DNA of 18,737 nucleotides from positions 1 through 18,737 of the forward strand of contig RPRC01000141.1 in the NCBI GenBank assembly GCA_003857395.1, written 5' to 3'. The position numbers were made by a program, and so were the translations under genes. Source of the DNA: Geobacter sp. (lineage in GTDB: Bacteria > Desulfobacterota > Desulfuromonadia > Geobacterales > Geobacteraceae). Under the pieces are notes generated by a model. It saw nothing but the letters and a program-made list of their open reading frames with translations, did no database searches and was not told the DNA's origin. Shown piece by piece: positions 6,823 through 14,266 of this stretch (position 1 is its first letter; each line of letters starts with the position of its first letter).

Positions 6823-8013
6823 ATGCTTAATGTTTTTGTTATTTCCAGTGATAAAAGAGTTGATACCCTCATAGGGTACTTTCAGCCCTTTTTTAAGAGC
6901 AAGATACGCTGTGCCTCCGACTTTGACAACGGCCTGAAGGAAGTTTTCGAAAATCGGCCGTCGGTAGTTTTTATACAGAGCACGATTGGAACCGTTTCTG
7001 GTGAAACGGTGTCGAGGCATATAAAATCGCTCCTCGGGTCAGCATCGCCGCGAATTGTCTTCATGGGTGACATTGATAGTAAAGGCAAGAAAGGGACAAG
7101 CTGGTGTGATGACTGGATAAACGTCAGCGACTCAGCGCAGCAGTTGCAACAGGACTTTGCAGAACTTATTTCTCGAAGCTTTCCGGAGGATTGGCGGGAA
7201 ATTCAGCATGAGATGGATAAAACTGCATCCAGTGCTGCTGATAGCGCTCAAGATGATAGCAGTTCAGAAGAGGGGATTCCTGGTTATGTTGTATCCCGAC
7301 AGGGGGGGGCTGGGCACGCGGAAGTTGATGTGATTGGCGAGGCTGAAAATACATCGGTCCCGCAGAAAAGTGCTCGTTCTGGAACTGATATTTTGGGATT
7401 GAGCAGCGATATCGTAGAGGAAGAAGAATTCCCGGCCTATCAAAACCTTTATGATGACCCTTTGCTGGAGAGTGTCCTTCCCCCGCCGAAGCGTTGGTTC
7501 TCTGCGAAGTTTTTGACGGCTTTCATCCTGCTGGCAGTGGCGGGGATTGGTATCTACTTCTGGATGCTACACAATGGCGACAGCAAGATTCCTGCGACGC
7601 TTCCTCCTGTTAAGAATGCAGACCGTACAGCAACACCAGCGAAAAAAATCAAGGGCGGCATCAAAGGGCTGCCGTCTTTTGTGCGTAGTGAATGGCGTGA
7701 TGCTCCGTATGCGTTGCAGCATCCAGGATGGGAACGCTATGTTTCACCAGAGGTGGATTTCAGGATATTCAGGGAAAAGGACACGATAAAAGCTCTTCAG
7801 GGAATTAGCCTTGGTAAAAGAGGAGTTTCCAAGGCCTTTCTGGACAAAATTCTGGCACAGCTGGGACTCAACGGACCTTTTCCGGCTGGCAAAGAAGTTT
7901 TGAAAAACGGTTTTTTGGTGAAAACTTTTGTTTTTCCCGGGGTGGCTGAGCTCGTCACCTACCACGAGCAGGGTGGTACTGAAATCAAAGCCTTTGTACT
8001 GGAGTTTTCCTGA
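6823..8013 (+). CDS. Degenerate receiver-like domain + single TM + extracytoplasmic C-terminal domain
   Basis: A 396-aa protein with GAGGG six bases before the ATG. Residues 1-120 look like a CheY-type alpha/beta fold (MLNVFVISSD at strand 1, PSVVFIQSTIG at strand 3, RIVFMGD at strand 4). The position where a receiver carries its phosphoacceptor Asp is Gln52, and the acidic pair after strand 1 is reduced to SD, so phosphorylation is unlikely. A long acidic, Ser-rich linker (about 125-220) follows, containing an eight-G run at 7302-7309. A single transmembrane helix spans about 226-248 (KFLTAFILLAVAGIGIYFWML). The C-terminal 145 residues, basic near the membrane, would be periplasmic. I do not recognise that domain. 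Such a layout could pass a cytoplasmic signal across the membrane in the adjacent pilus-type system; this is inference. Confidence 0.7.
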   Translation: MLNVFVISSDKRVDTLIGYFQPFFKSKIRCASDFDNGLKEVFENRPSVVFIQSTIGTVSGETVSRHIKSLLGSASPRIVFMGDIDSKGKKGTSWCDDWINVSDSAQQLQQDFAELISRSFPEDWREIQHEMDKTASSAADSAQDDSSSEEGIPGYVVSRQGGAGHAEVDVIGEAENTSVPQKSARSGTDILGLSSDIVEEEEFPAYQNLYDDPLLESVLPPPKRWFSAKFLTAFILLAVAGIGIYFWMLHNGDSKIPATLPPVKNADRTATPAKKIKGGIKGLPSFVRSEWRDAPYALQHPGWERYVSPEVDFRIFREKDTIKALQGISLGKRGVSKAFLDKILAQLGLNGPFPAGKEVLKNGFLVKTFVFPGVAELVTYHEQGGTEIKAFVLEFS

Positions 8014-8113
8014 GAAGTATTTTGTTGCGCACTGTAATGTCTTGTGACATTAGTCTTCCCCTACTCTGGCAAGAGGGTAAATTTACTGCTGGTGCTTTAT
8101 TGACGGAGGTAGC

Positions 8114-9571
8114 GTGAAGCGGTACACCTGGCGACTGTTTTTTACTTTTTGTGTGGTTGTTATTTTTATGGCACTGGGTACTTCCGACTCCTTTGCCTTG
8201 GATCCCATGTTTGAACTTGATACAAAGGCTCTTCGCAGCAAGAATCCCCTGATCCCCAAAACCCCAAAAACCTCGAAAACTGATAAAGCGGTGTCTAAAA
8301 CGCAAGCTGCTGGTGGACCTCTCCAAAAACCACAATCTGACAGTACAGAAATAACAAGGCTCAAAGGAAAGCATGGTTCCCGTCGCGGAAGAGCTTCTTC
8401 GGGGCGTCGTACGAAACTGCTCCGAAAGTCTCAGGAGATAGCTAGGGCAAAGAAGCATCGTGAAATCAGAAGGGAGCAAGTATCCACGTCAGGTTCTCCC
8501 GGGATGGTACTGCACTCTTTTCGCATGGCAGCTGGAAGGGAGGGATCAATCCAGTGGACCAGGGATGTTTGGGACCGTCTCCTCCAACCCGGCCGGTATG
8601 AAAATGGTCCCCTGGTTGTTCAGGGGAGGAATTTTTCTCTTTCTCTTGATCCAAAACGATATCCCGTGTTTCCAGCAGCTGATGGCGGGAAGATTATTAT
8701 TGATGAAGGGATGACCCTGTCACCAATGGTAAAAACTATTCTGACGGAGAAAGATCCCGGGATCAGAATAGTAATGGGCAACCCTGCTGACCGGAAGAGA
8801 TTTTTCTCTTCGTTGCTTGCGGCAGCAAAATTTTATTCAGTTGAAGAGAATTTTGCCGTAGATTTTGGTGCTGACCCGAAACTGACCGTTACCTCTGATT
8901 TTAAGATAGAGAAGACCTCGGAAAGTCTGTTGAAAAATGATGTTGTGCTGGTCAATGTGACCGGGCAGCATAGGGGCATACCCCCGCAGTTGATTTCTTT
9001 CCTCGATAAAGAGGGTTTCCATGTGATTGACTCATCTCCGGCTTTTAGCGAGTTATCGGATGGCCGTAAGGTGTTGTACAGCATTGAGGGGAGTCGCCAG
9101 GATACGATAGTGGACGAACTATTCACGGCGCTCTCCGCCCCATGTGAGAAAAACAAGGATCTGCTGCTTGATGACGGTGCTCTGAGCGGTGTTACGTTGT
9201 CTGTGAGAGCTGATCGTTACAGTGAGGGTAACAAAAGAAAAGTAGTTATTTCTTTTTCCGAAAAAAACCCTGTGCAGTATACTTTGTTGCGGCTTCTTGA
9301 ACTCAAAGGGTACCGGGTTGTCATGCTCAATCCGGAAGACGACTTCAGGGAGATTTCTGAAAAGGTACTTTCTTCCTTGGGGTTACCCGCGGTATACGGT
9401 ATGCAGCCGCTCTGGGTAGACGACGGGACCCCATTCAATGTGAGGCTTTCCGGGTTCGTGTTGACGGGGAACGGACGAAATGGTGCACGCAGGTTTCTGA
9501 CAAATGTTCCCATAGATCCGCTTGTGGGAGAACTTGCCAGATACAAAGGGTTCGATGTCGTAGTACAGTGA
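8114..9571 (+). CDS. Exported protein of unknown function, 485 aa
   Basis: The start is GTG 8114, four bases after a clear GGAGG (8105-8109). A signal peptide covers 1-28 (RLFFTFCVVVIFMAL, cut near SFA/LDP). Residues 45-125 form a very basic, Lys/Arg-rich low-complexity region (GSRRGRASSGRRTKLLRKSQ) that could bind DNA, polysaccharide or cell wall. From about 135 on, a folded alpha/beta part includes DGGKIIIDEGMTLSP, DPGIRIVMGNPADRKRFF, KNDVVLVNVTGQHRG and, near the end, a similar-looking second half (VRLSGFVLTGNGRNGARRFL). I do not recognise the family. It lies 100 bp after the receiver-like gene and 34 bp before the PilB-type ATPase gene, so it probably shares a transcript with the motor gene and acts in the envelope. 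Confidence 0.7.
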   Translation: MKRYTWRLFFTFCVVVIFMALGTSDSFALDPMFELDTKALRSKNPLIPKTPKTSKTDKAVSKTQAAGGPLQKPQSDSTEITRLKGKHGSRRGRASSGRRTKLLRKSQEIARAKKHREIRREQVSTSGSPGMVLHSFRMAAGREGSIQWTRDVWDRLLQPGRYENGPLVVQGRNFSLSLDPKRYPVFPAADGGKIIIDEGMTLSPMVKTILTEKDPGIRIVMGNPADRKRFFSSLLAAAKFYSVEENFAVDFGADPKLTVTSDFKIEKTSESLLKNDVVLVNVTGQHRGIPPQLISFLDKEGFHVIDSSPAFSELSDGRKVLYSIEGSRQDTIVDELFTALSAPCEKNKDLLLDDGALSGVTLSVRADRYSEGNKRKVVISFSEKNPVQYTLLRLLELKGYRVVMLNPEDDFREISEKVLSSLGLPAVYGMQPLWVDDGTPFNVRLSGFVLTGNGRNGARRFLTNVPIDPLVGELARYKGFDVVVQ

Positions 9572-9605
9572 CGCCAAGGGGCTGTGGCCCAACAGGAAAA
9601 TTTGT

Positions 9606-11540
9606 ATGTCAATAAAGAAACTCGGTGAAATCCTTCTCGAGAGCAACCTGATAACCGAACCGCAGCTTCATGAGGCTCTTGAACTTCAGAAGTCATTTCC
9701 CGGTGAAACCATCGGCAGGCTTTTGTGTCGGCTTGGTTTTCTCAAGGAGTCTGACCTTAATTATATCCTGGAACAGACCGGTAAACGAAAAAAACTGGTG
9801 GATATTCTGCTTGAACAAGGTTTGGTAACCGAGAAAAGTATCGAACAGGCTCGTGTCTCGAGCAAAAAAGATAACATCCCCTTGGGAAAATCTCTTGTCA
9901 AGCTCGGGTTTTTGACAGAAGCGCAGATGGCACGGACAATCTCTGCCCAATACGATCTGCCGTTTGTTTCTCTCGGTACTATGCAGACTGATCCGGATTT
10001 TGCACGTTTCATAAACGCCAGCTATGCCCAAAAACAGCAGATCGTTCCGATCTCCAAGATCGGCAGTACCCTTACCCTCGCCATGGCCCAACCCATCAAG
10101 CTTACAGAACTGAAAGAGCTTGAGACAGCGACGCGACTGAAGATAATTCCCGTTATTGCCCTAGAGTCTGAAATCCTGACGGCACAACAGCGACTCTACA
10201 AAATCCAGCAAGCCTCCTCTTCCCTTTCCATTGAAGATGAAATGAACCTCGATATTCCCGACAGTATTTCGGAGATCCTTACCAAGACTGACTTTTACGA
10301 TGAGCCGGATATTGAAGACGAGGTAAAGAAGGTAACGGAACGGGACAGCGTAATTGTGAAGCTGGTCAATAAAATTATCTATGACGCTTACCAGAAACGG
10401 GCATCAGACATCCATATTGAGCCATATCCCGGCAAGAACGATATCATTGTCAGGATTAGAATCGACGGACGCTGCAAGATTTATCAGAAAATCCCCTACA
10501 AATATAAATACGCAATTCCCTCCCGTATCAAGATCATGTCGGATCTGGATATTGCTGAGAGACGAAAACCGCAGGACGGCAAGATTAATTTCAAAAAATT
10601 CGGACCAATAGACGTTGAGTTGAGGATTGCCACCATGCCCACGGTCGGGCAGCTTGAAGATATTGTTATCAGGATTCTTCACACTGGCGACCCCATTGCC
10701 TATGAAAGTCTCGGTCTTACTGAACGGAACAAGCAGGTCTTCGAGAAAGCGATTACAAAACCGTACGGTCTCATTCTCGTTGTGGGTCCTACCGGCGCGG
10801 GGAAGACAACAACCCTTCACTCGGCGATTGCACTGATAAATAAACCTGAGACGAAGATATGGACCGCAGAAGATCCCGTGGAGATTACCCAAAAAGGTTT
10901 GCGGCAGGTACAGGTAAATCCCCGCATCGGTCTTACCTTCGCGGCGGCGCTTCGCTCATTTCTGCGTCTGGATCCCGATATCATTATGGTTGGCGAGATG
11001 CGTGACGAAGAAACAGCGGCGATAGCCATTGAGGCTTCTCTGACAGGGCACCTGGTTTTTTCGACCCTGCACACCAACACCGCTCCTGAGACGCTGACCC
11101 GCCTTCTGGACATGGGAATAGATCCATTCGCTTTTGCTGATTCACTGCTGTGCGTTCTGGCCCAGAGGCTGGCTCGGAGACTCTGCAACAATTGTAAACG
11201 AGTGTACCGTCCCGATGCAGTCGAACTGGAAGAGATAATTGCCGAGTACGGGGTAGAGCAGTTCCGCTCCAACGGCCTGGTGTTCGATGACTTGACGCTA
11301 GCCGAGCCGGTTGGCTGTGAGGAATGTGGTAATACAGGCTATCATGGTCGTCTCGGTATACATGAACTTCTTGAATGTAGCGATGAGATCAAGGGGCTCA
11401 TCAAGAGAAAGCCTGAAGTGACGGAGATCAGGCAAACGGCAATTTCCGATGGCATGACCACCCTGAAGCAGGATGGTATTCTGAAGGCATTCCAGCACTT
11501 GACAGATATTCATGAAGTACGCAGGATCTGCATTAAATAA
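9606..11540 (+). CDS. pilB: Type IV pilus/type II secretion assembly ATPase (PilB/GspE family) with MshEN-type N-terminus
   Basis: A 644-aa extension ATPase, complete. The N-terminus has four MshEN-type half-motifs at 5-28, 35-57, 63-86 and 92-115 (pattern xLGxxLxxxGxIxxxxLxxALxxQ), followed by a T2SSE_N-like fold to about 205. The second and third copies are degenerate. The ATPase core has ASDIHIEP (276-283), Walker A GPTGAGKT (394-401), Asp box AEDPVE (421-426), Walker B DPDIIMVGEMRD (456-467 with Glu464) and His box GHLVFSTLHTN (481-491). The zinc cysteines Cys527, Cys530, Cys571 and Cys574, typical of PilB/GspE and absent from PilT, are all present. It powers pilin or pseudopilin assembly at the inner membrane. 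AGGAAAA precedes the ATG. pilB is used in the family sense; GspE or MshE paralogues cannot be excluded because no pilin or platform gene is in view. Confidence 0.93.
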   Translation: MSIKKLGEILLESNLITEPQLHEALELQKSFPGETIGRLLCRLGFLKESDLNYILEQTGKRKKLVDILLEQGLVTEKSIEQARVSSKKDNIPLGKSLVKLGFLTEAQMARTISAQYDLPFVSLGTMQTDPDFARFINASYAQKQQIVPISKIGSTLTLAMAQPIKLTELKELETATRLKIIPVIALESEILTAQQRLYKIQQASSSLSIEDEMNLDIPDSISEILTKTDFYDEPDIEDEVKKVTERDSVIVKLVNKIIYDAYQKRASDIHIEPYPGKNDIIVRIRIDGRCKIYQKIPYKYKYAIPSRIKIMSDLDIAERRKPQDGKINFKKFGPIDVELRIATMPTVGQLEDIVIRILHTGDPIAYESLGLTERNKQVFEKAITKPYGLILVVGPTGAGKTTTLHSAIALINKPETKIWTAEDPVEITQKGLRQVQVNPRIGLTFAAALRSFLRLDPDIIMVGEMRDEETAAIAIEASLTGHLVFSTLHTNTAPETLTRLLDMGIDPFAFADSLLCVLAQRLARRLCNNCKRVYRPDAVELEEIIAEYGVEQFRSNGLVFDDLTLAEPVGCEECGNTGYHGRLGIHELLECSDEIKGLIKRKPEVTEIRQTAISDGMTTLKQDGILKAFQHLTDIHEVRRICIK

Positions 11541-11576
11541 ATTCCTTTCCCCCTTGCTTTTCCCCCCTTCTCCCCG

Positions 11577-13160
11577 CTATTTATTCGTGCCTGCGCATTG
11601 TTTGAAATGGACGACATTTTCGCAGAATTTAAGTCCCGTCTCCAAGGAGATTTTGTTTTCTCTTACAAGCCGAGCCAAGGCGATATCAATGGATTCATAC
11701 TCTTCAGATGACTGCTGGAGCATGCTTCTTATCTGGTGGGTTTTCCCTTCACGGATCAGGTTTCTGGAGCGGACGCTGCCGATAAGTTTTTCCAGAGCAA
11801 GGACAACGCCGGTTTTGTTGATCTTTGGGACTAACCGCTGATTCAGGATCATTACGAAGCTTTCCGCCAACTGAACCCTGATCTGCTGTTGCTGCTGTGG
11901 AGGAAAAACGTCGATGATCCTCTCTATGGCTGAGGTGGAGGTATTGGAGTGCATGGTGCTGAGAACCAGGTGCCCGGTTTCGGCGGCCTGGATTGCTATG
12001 GCAAAACTTTCCGGATCACGCATTTCACCAATAACTATGACATCCGGGGCCTGCCTGAAAATATGCCGGAGTCCCTCGTGAAATGAGTCTGTGTCCAAAC
12101 CGATCTCGCGCTGGTTGACATTGCTGCACTTATGCTTGTGAAGGTACTCGATAGGATCTTCTATGGTGATGATGTTGCAGTGTCTCTTCCTGTTGATCAG
12201 GTCGAGAAGGGCTGCAAGGGTAGTCGTCTTTCCATGTCCGGTAGGACCTGTTATAAGGATGAGTCCCTGGGTCTTGAGGGCATATTCCTCAATCCATGGC
12301 GGCAAGCCGAGTTCCGCGACTGTTGGAATCGTTTCATTGATGTGGCGGACGGCTATGGAAATGGAGCTTCTTTGTAGATAAATATTGATTCTGAACCTGC
12401 CGATATCCGGATAGGTGTGGGCAAAGTCCAGCTCTTTCATCCGTTCGAATTCCTCTCTTTGCGTCACGCTCAACAACTCCCGAGCATAATAGAGAGTATC
12501 CTGTGGGGTCAGGAAGGTACTTGATATCCTGACAACATCAGTATCTTTTTTTAGGCAGGGTGGTGCCCCCGCCGACAGGAGGAGGTCTGATGCTTTCTGA
12601 TCTACAAGCATTTTGAACAATTGTTTGAGCTCGGTCAGATCGGAAAGGTGGTGTTGCTTCCTGACATGTGCTTCGATATCCGCACCCCTGAGTGGTTCAG
12701 ACAATTTCCCACCCAGATCTTCAATAATATTCAGCGCGGCGTTTATCTGGATAGCGGCCATTACGACCGGCTGAACACTCCTGCCGATAAAAAACTCGAT
12801 TTCCTTGACGGCGTTATAGTCGTGCGGTTGAACCATGGCAACGATGATACTTTTGCTGCTGGCCGCAATCGGCAGAGCTTCATGCTGCTTCATTTTTTCG
12901 AAAGGCAGCAGATTTATTACCGTGTGATCGATTTCCATGTTGTAGAGGTTTACGGTGGGAAGGCCCAATTGCAAGCCTAGCGGTTCCTGTAGTTCCTCCG
13001 CCTTCAGGTATCCAAGTGTGAGCAGGACCGATCCGAGATGCTCACCCGTTTGTGTCTGGACTTTTAAAGCCTTGGCTAGCTCAACTTCAGTGATTAGCTG
13101 GCAGGCTAGCAGGATTTCACCCAGCTTCATGTCTTTTGATTCAGGTAATGATATTTGCAT
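11577..13160 (-). CDS. pilT: PilT-type retraction ATPase fused to an N-terminal MshEN domain
   Basis: A 527-aa protein from ATG 13160, with AAGGG nine bases upstream; the GTG at 13169 overlaps that site and is less likely. Residues 12-35 and 41-64 are two 24-residue MshEN motifs separated by exactly five residues, followed by a T2SSE_N-like fold to about 155. From about 174 the protein is PilT: DLTELKQLFKMLVDQKASDLLLSAG, Walker A GPTGHGKT (305-312), Asp box IEDPIEYL (333-340), Walker B APDVIVIGEMRD (371-382, Glu379), His box TGHLVLSTMHSN, and RSRNLIREGKTHQI (475-488), a version of the PilT AIRNLIRE motif. The zinc tetracysteine motif of PilB is absent. PilT proteins are normally about 340-380 aa without this front domain. 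It converges on the extension ATPase with a 36-bp gap, so the two are transcribed separately. Retraction activity is inferred from family. Confidence 0.92.
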   Translation of the reverse strand: MQISLPESKDMKLGEILLACQLITEVELAKALKVQTQTGEHLGSVLLTLGYLKAEELQEPLGLQLGLPTVNLYNMEIDHTVINLLPFEKMKQHEALPIAASSKSIIVAMVQPHDYNAVKEIEFFIGRSVQPVVMAAIQINAALNIIEDLGGKLSEPLRGADIEAHVRKQHHLSDLTELKQLFKMLVDQKASDLLLSAGAPPCLKKDTDVVRISSTFLTPQDTLYYARELLSVTQREEFERMKELDFAHTYPDIGRFRINIYLQRSSISIAVRHINETIPTVAELGLPPWIEEYALKTQGLILITGPTGHGKTTTLAALLDLINRKRHCNIITIEDPIEYLHKHKCSNVNQREIGLDTDSFHEGLRHIFRQAPDVIVIGEMRDPESFAIAIQAAETGHLVLSTMHSNTSTSAIERIIDVFPPQQQQQIRVQLAESFVMILNQRLVPKINKTGVVLALEKLIGSVRSRNLIREGKTHQIRSMLQQSSEEYESIDIALARLVRENKISLETGLKFCENVVHFKQCAGTNK

Positions 13161-13281
13161 GATTGACACCCTTAAGAATATCGCTTAATGACTGAGGACT
13201 TCTGTGAAATGGGTTATTGTATTTCTAGGAAATATAATAATGCGAGAAATATTGCAATGAAATAATGCTCTGTAGCACATA

Positions 13282-13431
13282 ATCAATTATGATGCTTTCG
13301 CAAATTCGCTGAGCTGTCATCTCGACCGACAGGGAGAGATCTTGTAACCAGTTGTAAAAGCAAGATTCCTCCCTCTGGTCGGAATGACAAAATGTAGCGT
13401 ATTCACACTTTTTGCGAGTGTATCAATTATG
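13282..13431. repeat. Composite inverted-repeat element with 10-bp direct repeats
   Basis: Identical ATCAATTATG 10-mers lie at 13282-13291 and 13422-13431, 140 bp apart. Just inside are TGATGCTTTCGCAAA (13290-13304) and its imperfect inverse TTTTTGCGAGTGTATCA (13409-13425), the outer motif also seen at 1169-1304. The core 13315-13389 is an imperfect palindrome from TGTCATCTCGACCGACAGGG to CCTCTGGTCGGAATGACA, a different hairpin type from the 1206-1285 core. It lies upstream of the minus-strand PilT-type gene. Confidence 0.7.
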
Positions 13432-13442
13432 GTTAACTTATT

Positions 13443-13587
13443 TAGTTTTCATCCGGAAACGGTTCTTTTTTGCCCTGGCTGTGTCAATCCGTGGGCTTAC
13501 TTGTGCGGCGTACCTGTGTACGCCTCCGCGCAACCCCTTGATTTTCTTGCCAGGACAAAAAATCCCTCGTTTCCGAATTGAAAACCA
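13443..13587. repeat. 145-bp long palindrome with GTAC-centred apex, family copy 2
   Basis: Outer arms TAGTTTTCATCCGGAAACG and CGTTTCCGAATTGAAAACCA pair with each other, as do CCTGGC (13474-13479) and GCCAGG (13549-13554). The apex is GCGTAC-CTGT-GTACGC (13509-13524), followed by a CTC bulge and CGCGCAA pairing with TTGTGCG. It aligns end to end with the equal-length copy at 17544-17688, and several differences between the two preserve pairing. Confidence 0.75.
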
Positions 13588-13624
13588 ATAGTTTCACATC
13601 CGGAGTTTCCGGATGGAAACTATT
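13587..13624. terminator. 16-bp hairpin abutting the palindrome, terminator-like
   Basis: Arms 13587-13603 and 13609-13624 pair over 16 bp with one bulged A (13596) and an AGTTT loop. The arms repeat the GTTTCCATCCGG end motif of the neighbouring palindrome. TATATATTTTA follows, which is only partly T-rich. It may end transcripts in this gap or be a spare end of the repeat element. Confidence 0.4.
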
Positions 13625-13722
13625 TATATATTTTACCGGCCTGGAAACGCCAGAATTCAGACTTTGGTGGTTGCCGATGGAAGTTCAGAACATCAAAGGA
13701 GTCTAAAGGAAAACATAACAGC

Positions 13723-13736
13723 ATTACTGTAGTAAT
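13723..13736. promoter_or_regulatory. Possible operator palindrome beside the FAS1 promoter
   Basis: ATTACT-GT-AGTAAT is a perfect inverted repeat ending two bases before the -35 box of the promoter at 13739. The position suits a dimeric regulator, but the identity of any regulator is unknown. Confidence 0.3.
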
Positions 13737-13738
13737 AT

Positions 13739-13767
13739 TTGATAATATGCAAGTGTTAGGCTATAAT
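13739..13767 (+). promoter_or_regulatory. Sigma-70 promoter for the FAS1 gene
   Basis: TTGATA (13739-13744), exactly 17 bases, then a perfect TATAAT (13762-13767). It predicts a start near 13774 and a leader of about 64 nt before ATG 13838. This is the best sigma-70 match noticed in the window. Confidence 0.6.
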
Positions 13768-13837
13768 TATAGTCAAGAAATAACAGAATAACTGACCGGA
13801 CATTACACAAGTACGTGACTTGTCAGGGGAGGAAGAA

Positions 13838-14266
13838 ATGAAAGATATCTTTGAAACCCTAGAGGCGGATGATTCGTTCCGAAACCTTGTCGATGCCTTG
13901 AAAAGTGCGGGTCTGGAGGAGACCCTGAAAGAAGCAGGGCCTTTTACCCTATTTGCTGCGGATAACGTTGGTTTCCTGAAACTGAGTCTTGAAGAGATTC
14001 TGGCTGACAGCAAATTATTGAAAGAAACACTACTCTATCACCTTGTGGAAGGTAAGTTGTCCGAAGAAGACCTCCGGGCAATGGATTGTTCTCCTACGCT
14101 GAACGGTAAAACTCTGGCTGTTAGAGTCAGGCATGGGGTGCTGGTTGTTGACAACGGAAACGTGACCAGGGCTGACATTGAATGTTCCAATGGTGTCATT
14201 CACGTGATCGATTCCGTTTTCAGGCCTAGTTTGTCGGGCTGGTACGGGGATTGTGGCTGCTGCTGA
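13838..14266 (+). CDS. Fasciclin (FAS1) domain protein without signal peptide
   Basis: A 142-aa protein consisting of one FAS1 domain. It shows the H1 block (GPFTLFAADNVGF, compare the usual TVFAPTDxAF), the central YH block (LLYHLVEGKLS) and the H2 block (NGVIHVIDSVFRP). GGGGAGG (13826-13832) five bases before the ATG fixes the start; an upstream in-frame TTG (13820) precedes that site and is rejected. FAS1 domains usually sit in exported or surface proteins and mediate adhesion. Here no signal peptide, lipobox or membrane helix is visible, so the product should stay in the cytoplasm unless exported by another route. The C-terminus is Cys-rich (GDCGCC). The last 41 bases overlap the convergent DUF4080 gene. 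Confidence 0.85.
   Translation: MKDIFETLEADDSFRNLVDALKSAGLEETLKEAGPFTLFAADNVGFLKLSLEEILADSKLLKETLLYHLVEGKLSEEDLRAMDCSPTLNGKTLAVRVRHGVLVVDNGNVTRADIECSNGVIHVIDSVFRPSLSGWYGDCGCC

Noticed and set aside
8035..8052. TAATGTC-TTGT-GACATTA hairpin after the receiver-like gene
   Set aside because: Seven AT-rich pairs with no T-run; too weak to call a terminator or operator.
11541..11576. Terminator between the convergent ATPase genes
   Set aside because: The gap is pyrimidine-rich but no hairpin could be drawn.
11766..11778. Second GCCGATAA sigma-28 -10-like box
   Set aside because: No TAAA block lies about 11 bases upstream, and it is inside the PilT-type coding region.
13443..13581. 65-aa ORF in the gap downstream of the composite repeat
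   Set aside because: It lies entirely in the 145-bp palindrome and is open by chance; the equal-length copy at 17544 does not preserve it.
13631..13680. GGTTGCCGATGG near 13668 resembles the 3' end of a GEMM (c-di-GMP) riboswitch
   Set aside because: The defining GGGCAAACC and GGACGCAAAGCC segments are absent upstream; only a short chance similarity remains.
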